A DNA stretch of 64,000 nt from Streptomyces sp. NBC_01775 (GCF_035917675.1 NZ_CP109104.1:434001-498000), one strand, 5' to 3'. Shown: positions 45,090-54,271, counted from the first letter of the stretch. Notes: generated from the sequence alone by a model not told the origin. Translations and numbers: made by a program.

Positions 45090-45461
45090 TCAGATTCGGA
45101 GGGCGTCCAGCGCCCGGCCGAGCACTCGGGTCCTCGGAGAACGCCCCTCCTGGGGGCGCTCCTGCGACGTTGCCGGGCGACCGGAACCGAACTCGACCTG
45201 CAAGGTATAGGCGACGTTCGCGCCGAACTCCCCCTGCCACGCGAACCCGTTATGCACAAGCGACGCGTTCAGGGACTTCTTGTAGTCGCCCGCCCGCGCC
45301 ACGTTGGCCCAGGTCGGGCCCGTGTAGGTGGGGGCGAGCGCAGAAGCGATAGCCTTCCCCCGCTCCGCTATGGACAGCAGGTATGCGGCCATCTCGGCGC
45401 TCGACGCAAACTCCCGGAACGCCCCACGGTCTATCCGTATGCGTACCTGCGACCGGGCCAC
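45090..45461 (-). CDS. Head-tail connector protein (HK97 gp10-like)
   Basis: 123 residues from GTG 45461, sharing one base with the previous stop (TAGTG). SQVRIRIDRGAFREFASSAEM, IASALAPTYTG and ANVAYTLQVEFGSG resemble HK97 gp10/minor capsid components. Same operon order as in other HK97-type siphophages. Confidence 0.7.
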   Translation of the reverse strand: MARSQVRIRIDRGAFREFASSAEMAAYLLSIAERGKAIASALAPTYTGPTWANVARAGDYKKSLNASLVHNGFAWQGEFGANVAYTLQVEFGSGRPATSQERPQEGRSPRTRVLGRALDALRI

Positions 45462-45814
45462 TAGTCGATCTCCTTCAGTCGGGCCTCCACATGGTGCACG
45501 CCAGGCCCGAAGGGGTCAGGCCAGCGGCCCACCTTGCCGTCGACCTCCAGGGTCATGCCGTCGTGCTCGACCCTGTCGGTCTCCAGCAGGTCGAGATCCA
45601 TACCCTCTGGGGTCTGCAACTCCCAGCCGGTGACGGTGGTCTGCCGGTCGATGGTGTCCTCGTCCGACTGCGGTGGCGACCCGGCGGGCTGGATGTTCAC
45701 GCCGGAGAAGACGACACGCTCGGCGCTGGGCCAGTCCCGCTTCTTGTTCTGGTAGCGGTCCACCATCAGAGGCGCCCGCACCCGAGTGAACGACTGATGG
45801 AACAACAGGCTCAC
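45461..45814 (-). CDS. Head closure/connector protein
   Basis: 117 residues from GTG 45814 (GTGA overlap). Contains FTRVRAPLMVDRYQNKKRDWP, in outline, and a C-terminal beta-rich GRWPDPFGPGVHHVEARL block. Size and position between adaptor and gp10-like protein suggest head-closure protein 1. Beta-barrel predicted; no enzymatic motif. Confidence 0.65.
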   Translation of the reverse strand: MSLLFHQSFTRVRAPLMVDRYQNKKRDWPSAERVVFSGVNIQPAGSPPQSDEDTIDRQTTVTGWELQTPEGMDLDLLETDRVEHDGMTLEVDGKVGRWPDPFGPGVHHVEARLKEID

Positions 45815-46365
45815 GGCCGGTCCCCCCGGTTCAGACGGTGCCGCTCCACCGCAGCCGACCACTGCGCCGTCACACCGATCGACGCCTGCGCCCCGAACTT
45901 CAGCGCCTGCCCGCCCACCTGCACGCTCTCCACACCCGGCCGCACGGCGTACATGGCGCGGGCCTGGTCGATGACCGCCTCGGCCACGTCATCAGGAACC
46001 TGCGCATGGCCATGACTGTAGGTGACCACGACGCAGCGCAGCCGGCCCGGCCACACCTGGCAGCCCAGGCGCCGCAGGAACCCGTCAGCCGACCAGTCGA
46101 AGCCCTCCCCTTCAACGAGGGGCTCACCGTCCAACTCCAGCGAGGCCACCGACAGCACCGGGGCGGCCGGAAGTATCAGCGAGACGCACCCCGTGCCGTC
46201 CAGCGTGACCGTGTCGCCCGCCACCAGTGTCACCGGATGACGCACGGCCCCCCGGAAGCGGCTCGTGGCCGCAGCCAGCGCCTGAATCAGCTTCGGATCA
46301 TTCTCCGGTACACCGAGCCACGCGGCCAAGTCGGCAGGGTTGGCCAGGTAGTCAATCGTCGCCAC
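45811..46365 (-). CDS. Head-tail adaptor (gp6-like)
   Basis: 184 residues from GTG 46365, which overlaps the upstream gene by 14 bp. DYLANPADLAAWLGVPENDPK then ALAAATSRFRGAVRHPV, in outline, is the DNA-packaging adaptor pattern (helical gp6-like fold) that attaches below the portal. The C-terminus has ARAMYAVRPGVESVQVGG, common in this family. Confidence 0.7.
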   Translation of the reverse strand: MATIDYLANPADLAAWLGVPENDPKLIQALAAATSRFRGAVRHPVTLVAGDTVTLDGTGCVSLILPAAPVLSVASLELDGEPLVEGEGFDWSADGFLRRLGCQVWPGRLRCVVVTYSHGHAQVPDDVAEAVIDQARAMYAVRPGVESVQVGGQALKFGAQASIGVTAQWSAAVERHRLNRGDRP

Positions 46366-46699
46366 CGCCCGCACCGCCCTTGTCCGCCGCGGCACGGCTC
46401 TTGTTGCTGACGGCCCGCTTCTTCGCCTGCGGCTTCTCCGGCGCCGCTTCCTGCTCCTCACCGGAAGGCTCCGAACGGCAGTCGCCGACACGGTGGAAGC
46501 GGGCATCCGCCTCATTCAGCTTCATCACCGTCTCCACGCCGCTGGCCGTGGTGACGGTGTACTTCTTCAGGGGTCCGCCCACGGCGGCCACCTCCAGGTA
46601 CTCAAGTACGGATTCGCTGGTCGAGGGCGGGCCGCACGCCGCATGCTCGGCGCCGCACGGGCACCGCCCCCGGACCATCCTCGAGTTGATGAGCGTCAC
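46352..46699 (-). CDS. Small Cys-containing phage protein with basic tail
   Basis: 115 residues from GTG 46699 (GTGA overlap). N-terminal RCPCGAEHAACGPP has three cysteines and a histidine, possibly a zinc knuckle; the rest is EYLEVAAVGGPLKKYTV and a Lys/Ala/Pro-rich C-terminus likely disordered. In the capsid-connector operon; no known function. Confidence 0.55.
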   Translation of the reverse strand: MTLINSRMVRGRCPCGAEHAACGPPSTSESVLEYLEVAAVGGPLKKYTVTTASGVETVMKLNEADARFHRVGDCRSEPSGEEQEAAPEKPQAKKRAVSNKSRAAADKGGAGGGDD

Positions 46700-46908
46700 G
46701 GCGCGAGCTGGCCGGACGTGCGCATCGCGGCCAGCAGCGCGTTGACCTTGGTTCGCAGCGCCAGGTAGTCGGCGCGCAGGGCGTCGTACTCGGCCTTCGT
46801 CGGGGTGGCGCCAGCGGCAACCACCGAGGTGGCCGCACCAGCATCCGCTACCGCCGCCGTCTGCCGGCCCTCACGGGCCGCGCCGGCGGATGCGTTCAGA
46901 TACGCCAT
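46696..46908 (-). CDS. Small helical protein downstream of capsid
   Basis: 70 residues; ATG 46908 has GAGGAGG upstream. C-terminal TKAEYDALRADYLALRTKVNALLAAM is a heptad-type coiled coil. Typical small gene after the major capsid gene in actinophages; could be a capsid accessory protein. Function unknown. Confidence 0.6.
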   Translation of the reverse strand: MAYLNASAGAAREGRQTAAVADAGAATSVVAAGATPTKAEYDALRADYLALRTKVNALLAAMRTSGQLAP

Positions 46909-46918
46909 GTCAGCCTCC

Positions 46919-48229
46919 TCATGCAGTCAGGTCAACCTCGACGAAAGCGTTCGGCTGAATGACGCCGAACGCGGCCCGCATCTCGGCGAGGATCGCGACG
47001 AGGTTGCGGACGAAGAAGTCGGCGTGGGAGTCGGTGACCGTGATGGACGCCTGCTCGCGGTCCCACAGGATCGCCTTGCGGAAGTCGCCCACATACCCGG
47101 TGCCTGCTGGGACGGCTTCGGTCTCGATGACCGGCAGACCCCACAGGACGCTCGCCGAGCCGACCCCACCGGGCCCGCCGAAGTAGTAGCGGCCCTCGTT
47201 GTCCTGGAGGAGATCCACGGTCTCCAGGTCGGCGGGGTTGAGCAGGTAGGCGTTCGCCATCGACCGGCCTACGGTGCGGACCTTCGTCTTGGCCTTGCGC
47301 AGGGTCGTGAGCGCATTGGTGTCCCACGCCTGCGCCTGCACGCCCGAGACATTCGACAGGCCCTCGAAGTTCTCGCCAGTGCCGTCACCCGACACCATCT
47401 GGTCTTCCAGCTCCTCCTCCAGGCCGTACCTCAAAAATGCATCGATGAGGGTGCGGATCTGCGCGGCGTCCGACAGGGCCCGCTTCGTGATCGGGATCCA
47501 GTGCGCGATCGTCCGCACCGGCGTGGTCACCTTCGCCGCCGCCAGCGCGCTCTCAGGCTTGTAGCCGCCGCCAGCGTTGTTGACCAGCGCGCCCGCACCG
47601 CCAGGCGCGGTCGGCGCCGCCGACGAGGTCGCCTCAGCGACCGGTGCCGCAGCATTGGTGTAGCTGGTCATCCGCACGTACTCGACCGTGTCGGACGTCG
47701 TCGAACCGGCGGTGACCACGTCCCGCAGGGCCAGCGGGCGCTGGAAGGCGTCGGCGGCGACCTGAAGACCCAGGTAGTCGTTCTGCACGAACGCGCCCGC
47801 AGAGGTGTCCGAGCCACCCGTGACGAGGCTCTTGAAACCGGTGGGCAGGGACTGCACCCGCTGCTTGGCGCCGAACCCGCCGTTCGGAGCGGTGGCCAGC
47901 AGGCTCTTGTACTCGGTCGACTCGACGTAGTGCTCGCCGATGGACTTCCGCTCCGGCACGATCAGCCCGGACGGGGTGGCCCGCTCCCCCTGCGGCTCGT
48001 TGAGGGAAATGCTGTCGCCCAGCTCAGAGATGGCCTTGAGCATGTCGCCGTCGGCCTTCGCCTTGGCCAGGGCCTCCTTGGCGGTCTTGGCCTTCTCCAT
48101 GTGCTCGACGACGAGCGCCCGCTCCTCCTCGGTGAAGTCGCGGTCCTCAGTCTCGGTCTTCTCCGAGAGGGACTTCAGCTCCGTCAGGTGATGCGTCAGC
48201 TCTTCCGTTAGCTGCTTGACCTTGCTCAT
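46919..48229 (-). CDS. HK97-family major capsid protein with N-terminal delta domain
   Basis: 436 residues; ATG 48229 has GAGGAG upstream. Residues about 1-120 are a charged coiled coil (delta domain; LSEKTETEDRDFTEEERALVVEHMEKAK in outline) that scaffolds assembly and is removed by the protease. The remainder has HK97 fold blocks: GAFVQNDYLG, RTIAHWIPITKRALSDA (E-loop/spine region), GDGTGENFEGLSN and the C-terminal RAAFGVIQPNAFVEVDL. Next to prohead protease and portal, as expected. Confidence 0.93.
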   Translation of the reverse strand: MSKVKQLTEELTHHLTELKSLSEKTETEDRDFTEEERALVVEHMEKAKTAKEALAKAKADGDMLKAISELGDSISLNEPQGERATPSGLIVPERKSIGEHYVESTEYKSLLATAPNGGFGAKQRVQSLPTGFKSLVTGGSDTSAGAFVQNDYLGLQVAADAFQRPLALRDVVTAGSTTSDTVEYVRMTSYTNAAAPVAEATSSAAPTAPGGAGALVNNAGGGYKPESALAAAKVTTPVRTIAHWIPITKRALSDAAQIRTLIDAFLRYGLEEELEDQMVSGDGTGENFEGLSNVSGVQAQAWDTNALTTLRKAKTKVRTVGRSMANAYLLNPADLETVDLLQDNEGRYYFGGPGGVGSASVLWGLPVIETEAVPAGTGYVGDFRKAILWDREQASITVTDSHADFFVRNLVAILAEMRAAFGVIQPNAFVEVDLTA

Positions 48230-48237
48230 AGCTCTCC

Positions 48238-49122
48238 TCAATCCGTGAGCGTGGAGGCATCGAGGCACAGCACCTCGATGTCGGTGCGCAGACGGGATGA
48301 GGCGGTTCCGGGCCGGGCCTCGCCCGCCTTGGCCGCAGGCTCCTGCGGCGAGGCGGACTCAGGCGGGGCTGGCGTGGCCTTCTCGGCGTCTTCCGTGCTG
48401 GAACTCACGGAGTCCAGCAGCTCCGTAGAGAGGCGCGCGATCTCGCGAACACGCTCCTCGTTCGCGGCCGACAGCGTCCTGCCAGCCTTGGTGTCGATGG
48501 CCGCGTCCACGGCCTCACGCACGCGTGTGATGTGGTCGTCCATGGCCTTCTCGACTGCGGACCGCACGGCGTCTCCGGATGCGAGTGCGGGCCCGTTGAG
48601 GGTGACGCGCAGGGTGTCCCCCAACGCGGACTTCACATCGATCAGTTCGGTGGACTGGTTCGCGCCGATCAGGCACGGGCCGACCTCGTACAGCTTCAGC
48701 TTGCGCAGCTCGTAGTAGCCGGGCCCGTCCTTCTGCTCGACCCACGAGCCCTCATCCACGTCGTAGGCGAAGGAGAACTGGGTGACGCGGCGCCCCTTCA
48801 TCAGCTTGTACACCTGCGCGGCCTTGGTGCCCTCGTCCAGGTCGACGCGTGCCTTGATCCACAGGCCTTCCGGGCGCTCCTCGGCCTCCAAGACTTCCCC
48901 GATGTGGTACTCCGGGTCGTGGGACATGTGGGACCACAGGACGGGGATCGGGTCGCCGCGGCTCTTCCACTCTGCGAGGGTCTCGGCAAACGCACCGGGG
49001 GCGATCTTGTCGCCGACGCTGTCGAGGTTGTAGGCAGCGACGATGGCCTCGAACGTGCCCTCGTCGGTGCCCTCGTGGGTGCCCGCGGCTTTGATCCGCA
49101 CCGGGCAGGATTTGATCCGCAT
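48238..49122 (-). CDS. HK97 prohead protease (S78)
   Basis: 294 residues; ATG 49122 has GGAG 5 nt upstream and starts 3 bp after the portal stop. The catalytic His lies in LWSHMSHDPEY (about 70) and Ser in TQFSFAYDVDEG (about 120). The first about 170 residues are the protease domain; the C-terminal Glu/Ala-rich helix could bind prohead. It should cleave capsid delta domains during maturation. Confidence 0.92.
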   Translation of the reverse strand: MRIKSCPVRIKAAGTHEGTDEGTFEAIVAAYNLDSVGDKIAPGAFAETLAEWKSRGDPIPVLWSHMSHDPEYHIGEVLEAEERPEGLWIKARVDLDEGTKAAQVYKLMKGRRVTQFSFAYDVDEGSWVEQKDGPGYYELRKLKLYEVGPCLIGANQSTELIDVKSALGDTLRVTLNGPALASGDAVRSAVEKAMDDHITRVREAVDAAIDTKAGRTLSAANEERVREIARLSTELLDSVSSSTEDAEKATPAPPESASPQEPAAKAGEARPGTASSRLRTDIEVLCLDASTLTD

Positions 49123-49124
49123 GG

Positions 49125-51053
49125 TCACTCCGTCTTCGAATACGTCAACTCGCAGCGGCAATTCGCCGTCTGGGCGGCGTCGCCACTGCCGTCACCCGGC
49201 CACCGCAGCCCGTTGGAGAACACGTCATCGACCGGCACCTTCTGCCCGTTGAGAGCCGCATGCTCGGCGCGGGGGTTGGCGCTAGTCGTGCGCCACGTCT
49301 TGAAGCGCAGCCCCGAGGCACGCGCAGCATCGTGACCGCCGAAGGACAGGGCCTCCGTAGCTGCGGTCTCCGACCGCAGGAGGGCCACGGCTGCCCAGGC
49401 GGCGCCGGCCAGCAGCAGGGCCGCCGCGACGCCACCCTCGGGCGGCGGGGTCTCGGCGGCAGCGATCGCCTCCGTTTCCCCAGCCATATCGTGCAGCTCG
49501 GCATGGTGCAGGGCCGCGGCCAACAGCCACGGCTCCATCACCTCAGCCGACCAGCCCTCCTCATCGGGGTTGAACTCCTCCAGCACCTGGCGGGCGCCCA
49601 GCAGGCCGAGCCGCACCATGAACTCGCGGATGACCGCCAGGAACCGGGCCTGCTTCTCCGCCCGGCCCGACGCCCACCACCCGCGCACCGCATCCACGCC
49701 GTCCGGTGCCGCAGCCACGAGACGCGCAGCCTCTTCCTCGGTCAGTGCGCCGAGCGCCGCCGCGAACTGCGCACGCAGATCATCCTGCGGAGTCGAGGGC
49801 TGCCCGGCCTTGGCCTTCACCGGCCGGGCTCGCCCTTTTGGGAGCTGCTCCGCCTCCGGCGCCGTGTCCCGCGGGGAGGCCCGGCCTCCTTCGCTCACAT
49901 TCAACGGGGTGATCAGTTCGTCGCCGTCCGGGAGCTGCGGCAGGTTGAACCGGGCCCGCTGCTCGTTGACCGTCATCCACGGCCGGCCCGTCGCAGTGGA
50001 TGCGGCGACAGCCTGCTCCTCGAAGGAGCCGCGCATCTTCTCCGCGATGTTGAACTCGACGTACACGTCCTTGCTGTCGGCCAAGTCGGGCAGCAGGTTC
50101 GCGGCGATCTCCTGCTGCACCATCGTCAGCCACGGCCCTAGCGTGTCCTGGTAAAGGATCTTGTGCTGCTCGGTGATGTTGCTGTACGTCGCGTGATCCA
50201 GGATCCCCACCAGCGGCGGAGGAATGTGGTACGCCGCCGCGACCTCCTCACGTGTCAGCTTCCGCGACTCGATGTACTGGGCCCGCTGCGGATCGATCGC
50301 GATCTGCTCATACGTCATGCCGTCCTCAAGGATCGGCGTACCACCCTCCGCGCCGCCGCCCTGCGAGAAGCCCCGCCACATCTCCCCGAACCGGCGCTTC
50401 GCCTCCGCCGACCACGGCTCCGCATCCGCCGGCCGCACCAGCACACCCGTCGCCCGCGCACCGTTACGCCACATCGCCGCCCGCTGCCGCGTCGACTCCG
50501 ACTCCTCCAACAGCAGCGCACGCAGCGCCTCCAACGGAGACGAGCCCACCACCAGATCCTCCGGCGAATAGCCGTGGAAGTGCATCACCTGATCCGGAGT
50601 GAACCGCATCCCCCCGGCAGCCACGTAGTACCTGGGGGTAATCCAGTTGCCCTCCGCCGGGCAGATCAGCGTGGGCGGCACCGGCAGCAGCAGGCGTCTG
50701 CCTTCCGCCTCCCACTTGATCCAATACGCCTCGTCGTAGATCGCGAGATCGCAGATGAGCCGCTCCACCAGCCGGAACGTCGTCACCCGTGGCAGCGGAT
50801 CGCCAAGCAGCAGCGCCAGAGGATGATCCGTCAGCCGCTCCCGGTCCGTATCCGACACCCGGCGAAACACGTGCAGCCCGAGCTGAGCGATGTTCCGCGC
50901 CAGGAAGTTCACCACCGTGCGCACCTGCGGCTGCGCCCGCCAGATCGCCGCGTACTCCCACGACACCGTCGACAGCGACGTCATCGCCCCATACGACATC
51001 AGCGACCCGGCGCCGGTGAGCTGCAACTGCCCGGAGGAGACCACGAACGCCAT
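49125..51053 (-). CDS. Portal protein fused to C-terminal MuF-like domain
   Basis: 642 residues. Residues about 30-380 are an HK97/SPP1-type portal (NFLARNIAQLGLHVFRR, HFHGYSPEDLVVGSSPLEALR, HIPPPLVGILDHATYSNITEQ). After a Pro/Ala linker and helical region, the last about 60 residues (NPRAEHAALNGQKVPVDD, then SNGLRWPGDG and ANCRCELTY) form a Phage_Mu_F motif. A single chain therefore combines dodecameric DNA-entry portal and MuF capsid component, usually separate genes. ATG shares one base with the upstream stop. Confidence 0.88.
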   Translation of the reverse strand: MAFVVSSGQLQLTGAGSLMSYGAMTSLSTVSWEYAAIWRAQPQVRTVVNFLARNIAQLGLHVFRRVSDTDRERLTDHPLALLLGDPLPRVTTFRLVERLICDLAIYDEAYWIKWEAEGRRLLLPVPPTLICPAEGNWITPRYYVAAGGMRFTPDQVMHFHGYSPEDLVVGSSPLEALRALLLEESESTRQRAAMWRNGARATGVLVRPADAEPWSAEAKRRFGEMWRGFSQGGGAEGGTPILEDGMTYEQIAIDPQRAQYIESRKLTREEVAAAYHIPPPLVGILDHATYSNITEQHKILYQDTLGPWLTMVQQEIAANLLPDLADSKDVYVEFNIAEKMRGSFEEQAVAASTATGRPWMTVNEQRARFNLPQLPDGDELITPLNVSEGGRASPRDTAPEAEQLPKGRARPVKAKAGQPSTPQDDLRAQFAAALGALTEEEAARLVAAAPDGVDAVRGWWASGRAEKQARFLAVIREFMVRLGLLGARQVLEEFNPDEEGWSAEVMEPWLLAAALHHAELHDMAGETEAIAAAETPPPEGGVAAALLLAGAAWAAVALLRSETAATEALSFGGHDAARASGLRFKTWRTTSANPRAEHAALNGQKVPVDDVFSNGLRWPGDGSGDAAQTANCRCELTYSKTE

Positions 51054-51271
51054 CAGCCACCGCCCGCCAGCACCTGCGTGAACTCGACCTTCGCCCGCTC
51101 GATGACGACCTCACCATCCACCGACTGAGGCTCACGGCCCGCCTCCAGCAGCTCCACATCCCGCAGAACCAGCAGCGGACCGCGCCGCGCCCACAGGATC
51201 CCGGAGAACGCCTTGTCCGCCAGGTTGACCACGACCCGTTTGCGCAGCGCAGTGCGACGCCAAGCGAACAC
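51053..51271 (-). CDS. Small conserved actinophage protein between TerL and portal
   Basis: 72 residues from GTG 51271. Sequence RKRVVVNLADKAFSGILWARRGPLLVL, in outline, followed by DGEVVIERAKVEFTQVL, resembles a small Sm-like beta-barrel. Small proteins like this sit between large terminase and portal genes in many Streptomyces phages. Function unknown. Its stop and the portal ATG overlap (TGATG). Confidence 0.6.
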   Translation of the reverse strand: MFAWRRTALRKRVVVNLADKAFSGILWARRGPLLVLRDVELLEAGREPQSVDGEVVIERAKVEFTQVLAGGG

Positions 51272-51283
51272 AACCCACCCCCG

Positions 51284-53005
51284 TCACACGATCATCATCT
51301 CGTCGGCGTCCTCATAGGCGGACCGCCGCCTCGGAGGCCGCGCCACGATCTCAGCCATCGCCGTCGCCAACGCAGACACGCCGTCGATCTTGTCGCCGGA
51401 GTTCGCCTTGTCGGGCTTCACATTCCCGGCCGGATCCATCGCCACAGCCAGGTTGTCCACACACCAGCGCACCACCGGATGCCCGCCATGCCGCAACGCC
51501 GGCGCCTGCGGGGTGCCCTGAAGCGTCAGCCGCTGGATCTCCTTCAAGACCGGCGACATGGTCGCGAAACCCTGCCGCACCTTCACCATCGGCGCCCGCT
51601 CGGCGACCAGCGTGTTCGTCATCTGTGACGCGTTCCACGGGTCATAGCCGATGCTCTTCACGTTGAACTTGTCCCGGTCCCGCTGGATCTGCTCGACGAT
51701 CCAGTCGTAGTCCGCGACATTGCCGGGCGTTGCCGTCAGATAGCCCTGCCGTACCCACTTCGTTGCCGCGCCCGCCGTGCGCTTGTCGAGCGCCTTGAGG
51801 TTGTCCTCGGGCGTCCAGAACCGCCACAGCGCGTCCAGCGTGCCGTCTTCATCGTTCGGGAACAGCCAGCACAGCGCACACAGGTCAGACGTAGACGCCA
51901 GGTCGAGTCCGCCCCAGGTGTCCCGGCCGGCCAGCGCCTCCTCGTCGACCATGCCCGCGTTGTTGTCCCACGCGTCCATCATCAAGAACCGCGTCGACTG
52001 CTTCGTGCGGATCCCCAGATGCAGCCGCAAGAATTTCGCCAAGTCCGCCGGGGACTGCTGCGCCTCCGCCGACGCCCCCCGCAGATACGCGGCCGACGGG
52101 CTCACCCCGTAGCCCGGGTTCGCCTTGCGCCACGTCGCCTCGGCGTAGGGGTCGTCCGACTCGTCCGCGCCCCACACCACGCCGTAGGTATCCAGGTCGT
52201 GCAGTGCGCCGCGGGCCAGCTGCTCGATGTACTGCCGCTTCCGGTCGTAGATCGACTCCTGCTTGCCCTCGTCCGCCGTCGTGATGATGATCACCAGCGG
52301 CTGACGGCGTGAGCCGGTGCCCGTCTCGATCGTCTCCACCAGATCAGGGGACTTGTGGACATGCAGCTCGTCGATGATCCCCCCGTGAACGTTGGCGCCG
52401 TGCAGCGCCTCGGCCACCGACGAGACGACGGTGAAGTACGAGCCACTGGCCGGGTGTGTGATCTTCTTCGTGTACGCCTTGACGTTGCCCTTCAACGCCG
52501 GCGCCCGCTCCGCGATCGTCTTGATCGGATCAAACGTGTACCGCGCCTGCTTCTCCGACGTGGCCGCCGCATACACCTGCGCGCCCGGCTCCGAGTCCGC
52601 AGCCATCAGATACACCGCGATGCCGCCGCTGAGCGTCGTCTTCCCGTTCCTGCGAGGCACGTCCACGTACAGCTTGCGGACGATCCGGACGTAGCCCTCG
52701 GCCTCGTCATCCCACCGCACCCACCCGAACACCGGCGCGATGATGTACGCCACCTGCCACGGATCCGGATCCAACGGCTTCCCAGCCCACTTGCCCTGCG
52801 TGTGCCGCAGCAGATGGAAGCTCTTCAGCACCCGGTCCACCCGGTCCGGGTCGAACACCGCCCCGGAAGCCTCCCCAGGGCTTGGGGTCTGCACCTTCGG
52901 CGGGCAGTCCGGCAACGGGATCCCCCGCTCCTGCATGTACCAAGCAACCTCGGCAGAGATACCCAGATCAGCTTGAGCCGGCGAAGGGGTTCGCTTCGTC
53001 GCCAT
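51284..53005 (-). CDS. terL: Terminase large subunit
   Basis: 573 residues. ATPase domain with Walker A PRRNGKTTL (about 115-123), Walker B GGIIDELH (about 208-215) and coupling motif ITTADEG. Nuclease domain with acidic residues in GGLDLAS (about 367) and DKIDGVSAL (about 537). It packages DNA into the prohead through the portal. The start overlaps the small terminase gene by about 38 bp, so the two are coupled. Confidence 0.95.
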   Translation of the reverse strand: MATKRTPSPAQADLGISAEVAWYMQERGIPLPDCPPKVQTPSPGEASGAVFDPDRVDRVLKSFHLLRHTQGKWAGKPLDPDPWQVAYIIAPVFGWVRWDDEAEGYVRIVRKLYVDVPRRNGKTTLSGGIAVYLMAADSEPGAQVYAAATSEKQARYTFDPIKTIAERAPALKGNVKAYTKKITHPASGSYFTVVSSVAEALHGANVHGGIIDELHVHKSPDLVETIETGTGSRRQPLVIIITTADEGKQESIYDRKRQYIEQLARGALHDLDTYGVVWGADESDDPYAEATWRKANPGYGVSPSAAYLRGASAEAQQSPADLAKFLRLHLGIRTKQSTRFLMMDAWDNNAGMVDEEALAGRDTWGGLDLASTSDLCALCWLFPNDEDGTLDALWRFWTPEDNLKALDKRTAGAATKWVRQGYLTATPGNVADYDWIVEQIQRDRDKFNVKSIGYDPWNASQMTNTLVAERAPMVKVRQGFATMSPVLKEIQRLTLQGTPQAPALRHGGHPVVRWCVDNLAVAMDPAGNVKPDKANSGDKIDGVSALATAMAEIVARPPRRRSAYEDADEMMIV

Positions 53006-53432
53006 CGTCGCCCCCGCTTCGCGCCAAGGCCTGCTCCGTCGACGGCGTCAGGCCGAAGTGAGCCGCCCACGAGCGCATTTCCCGCCCGGCGCTGCGAGCG
53101 ATCGCGACGCACGGGTGAGCAAGCTTGCCCTGCCGCGCGTTAATGACCAGACCCTCCTCTTGCACCACCCGAGTCGCGGACACGAACGTCGCCCACGCCT
53201 CGCAGTACGCAGCCAGCGCAGCCCGGTCCTGCTCCTTCACCAGATCCAGACGGGACAGCTCCGGGATGACCCGCTTCCACTCAGCCGCCGCCTCACGCGA
53301 CAGCCACGTCGGAGGCTTCGGCGGCAGCCGCTTGAATGCCGGGCCGGCCTCCACCTTCCGCCCGCCCGAGTCCCGGCCCGGCGACCGCCCAGTGATCAGC
53401 TTGAGGGTTGCGGGAGCAGCAGTTTTCGGCAT
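52968..53432 (-). CDS. terS: Terminase small subunit, P27 family
   Basis: 154 residues; ATG 53432 has AGGGGG 6 nt upstream. The central KRLPPKPPTWLSREAAAEWKRVIPEL and DRAALAAYCEAWATFVSA blocks, in outline, match P27-like small terminases, which bind packaging sites and stimulate TerL. Preceded on the operon by an HNH nuclease, as in many cos-type phages. Confidence 0.88.
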   Translation of the reverse strand: MPKTAAPATLKLITGRSPGRDSGGRKVEAGPAFKRLPPKPPTWLSREAAAEWKRVIPELSRLDLVKEQDRAALAAYCEAWATFVSATRVVQEEGLVINARQGKLAHPCVAIARSAGREMRSWAAHFGLTPSTEQALARSGGDDGDEANPFAGSS

Positions 53433-53435
53433 CAC

Positions 53436-53546
53436 AAGCCCCCTATCAGCGAAATGAGCGCGCGCCTTCCGCTCTGGCCGAGGCGGTCCCCAAAAGATCT
53501 TCCGTCGTGATTTTGACTCCCCTACCCGCCCGCGATCACGCGATGA
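53436..53546. other. Candidate cos region
   Basis: 111-bp gap between HNH and small terminase. It contains GATCA-cgcga-TGATC (53534-53548) and a T-rich patch (CGTGATTTTGACTCC). Phages with an HNH gene beside the terminase typically cut cohesive ends there. Position-based proposal. Confidence 0.35.
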
Positions 53547-53936
53547 TCACTGGGTTCGATCTTGACTTTGGGTCTTGATCTCGCGGGCTCTTCTTGATCC
53601 TTCCAGGGCCTCGCGGGCAGTCTTCTCCCGGTGGCACGGCTCGGAATGGATCAACCCGAGGTTGTCGAGGTCACGCGCTGCTCCACCTTGGCTGACGGGC
53701 ACGATGTGCTCCAGTTCATCAGCGTCCTCGCCTCCGCACACGTAACAACAGCCGTAGTCACGCATGGCCACACGCCTCTTGAGTGATCGCATGGTGCCAC
53801 TGCTCATGCCATAGCGCTTGGATGGTGCTGGTCTGCCTCGCCAAGGCTCGGGCTGATGCCCGTCGCACAGGCCACGCTTGGTGGCCATCTCATAGCAGTC
53901 CACGCGCGCGCATCGCGTGGGTGGAGCAGTAGGCAT
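53547..53936 (-). CDS. HNH endonuclease
   Basis: 129 residues. HNH motif: CCYVCGGEDADELEHIVPVSQGG, in outline, then DNLGLIHSEPCHREKT, with the catalytic His in EHIVP and paired Cys ligands. An additional N-terminal Cys pair (CARVDCYE) is seen. In phages, an HNH protein next to the terminase is usually needed for cos cleavage with TerL, so packaging role is likely rather than homing. Confidence 0.88.
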   Translation of the reverse strand: MPTAPPTRCARVDCYEMATKRGLCDGHQPEPWRGRPAPSKRYGMSSGTMRSLKRRVAMRDYGCCYVCGGEDADELEHIVPVSQGGAARDLDNLGLIHSEPCHREKTAREALEGSRRAREIKTQSQDRTQ

Positions 53937-54262
53937 CAGACCCTGATGACGTTGATGGTGAGCTCAGCGTGCGCGACGTCGAAGGCCAGCGTGGTGCCGT
54001 AGTCCGTGGCAGGGAAGGGCCCAAGCACTTGGGTCTCGCCTGCGGGTATGGCTTCCACGCGCGTGGGTGTGGTGAGCCCATCCACTGAGCGCACAGTCTG
54101 GAACGTGATGTTCCTGCTGCTGGCCCCTGTGTTCTTGACGATGAGTACGACCCTGCCGTCGTTGGCGATGCTGTTGCCGTTGACGGCGTCGCCTGCCGCA
54201 GCTGTGGGCAGTACGGTTCCCGCGCGCGTGGCCTGCGTGGGCGTGAGTGCAGTGCGAGGCAT
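53936..54262 (-). CDS. Small beta-rich structural protein
   Basis: 108 residues starting MPRTALTPTQATRAG. VLIVKNTGASSRNITFQTVRSVDG and AGETQVLGPFPATDYG, in outline, suggest an immunoglobulin- or decoration-protein-like beta fold. Stop and HNH start overlap (TGATG). Possible capsid decoration or tail-fibre attachment protein; function not proven. Confidence 0.6.
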   Translation of the reverse strand: MPRTALTPTQATRAGTVLPTAAAGDAVNGNSIANDGRVVLIVKNTGASSRNITFQTVRSVDGLTTPTRVEAIPAGETQVLGPFPATDYGTTLAFDVAHAELTINVIRV

Positions 54263-54271
54263 GGGCTTCTC

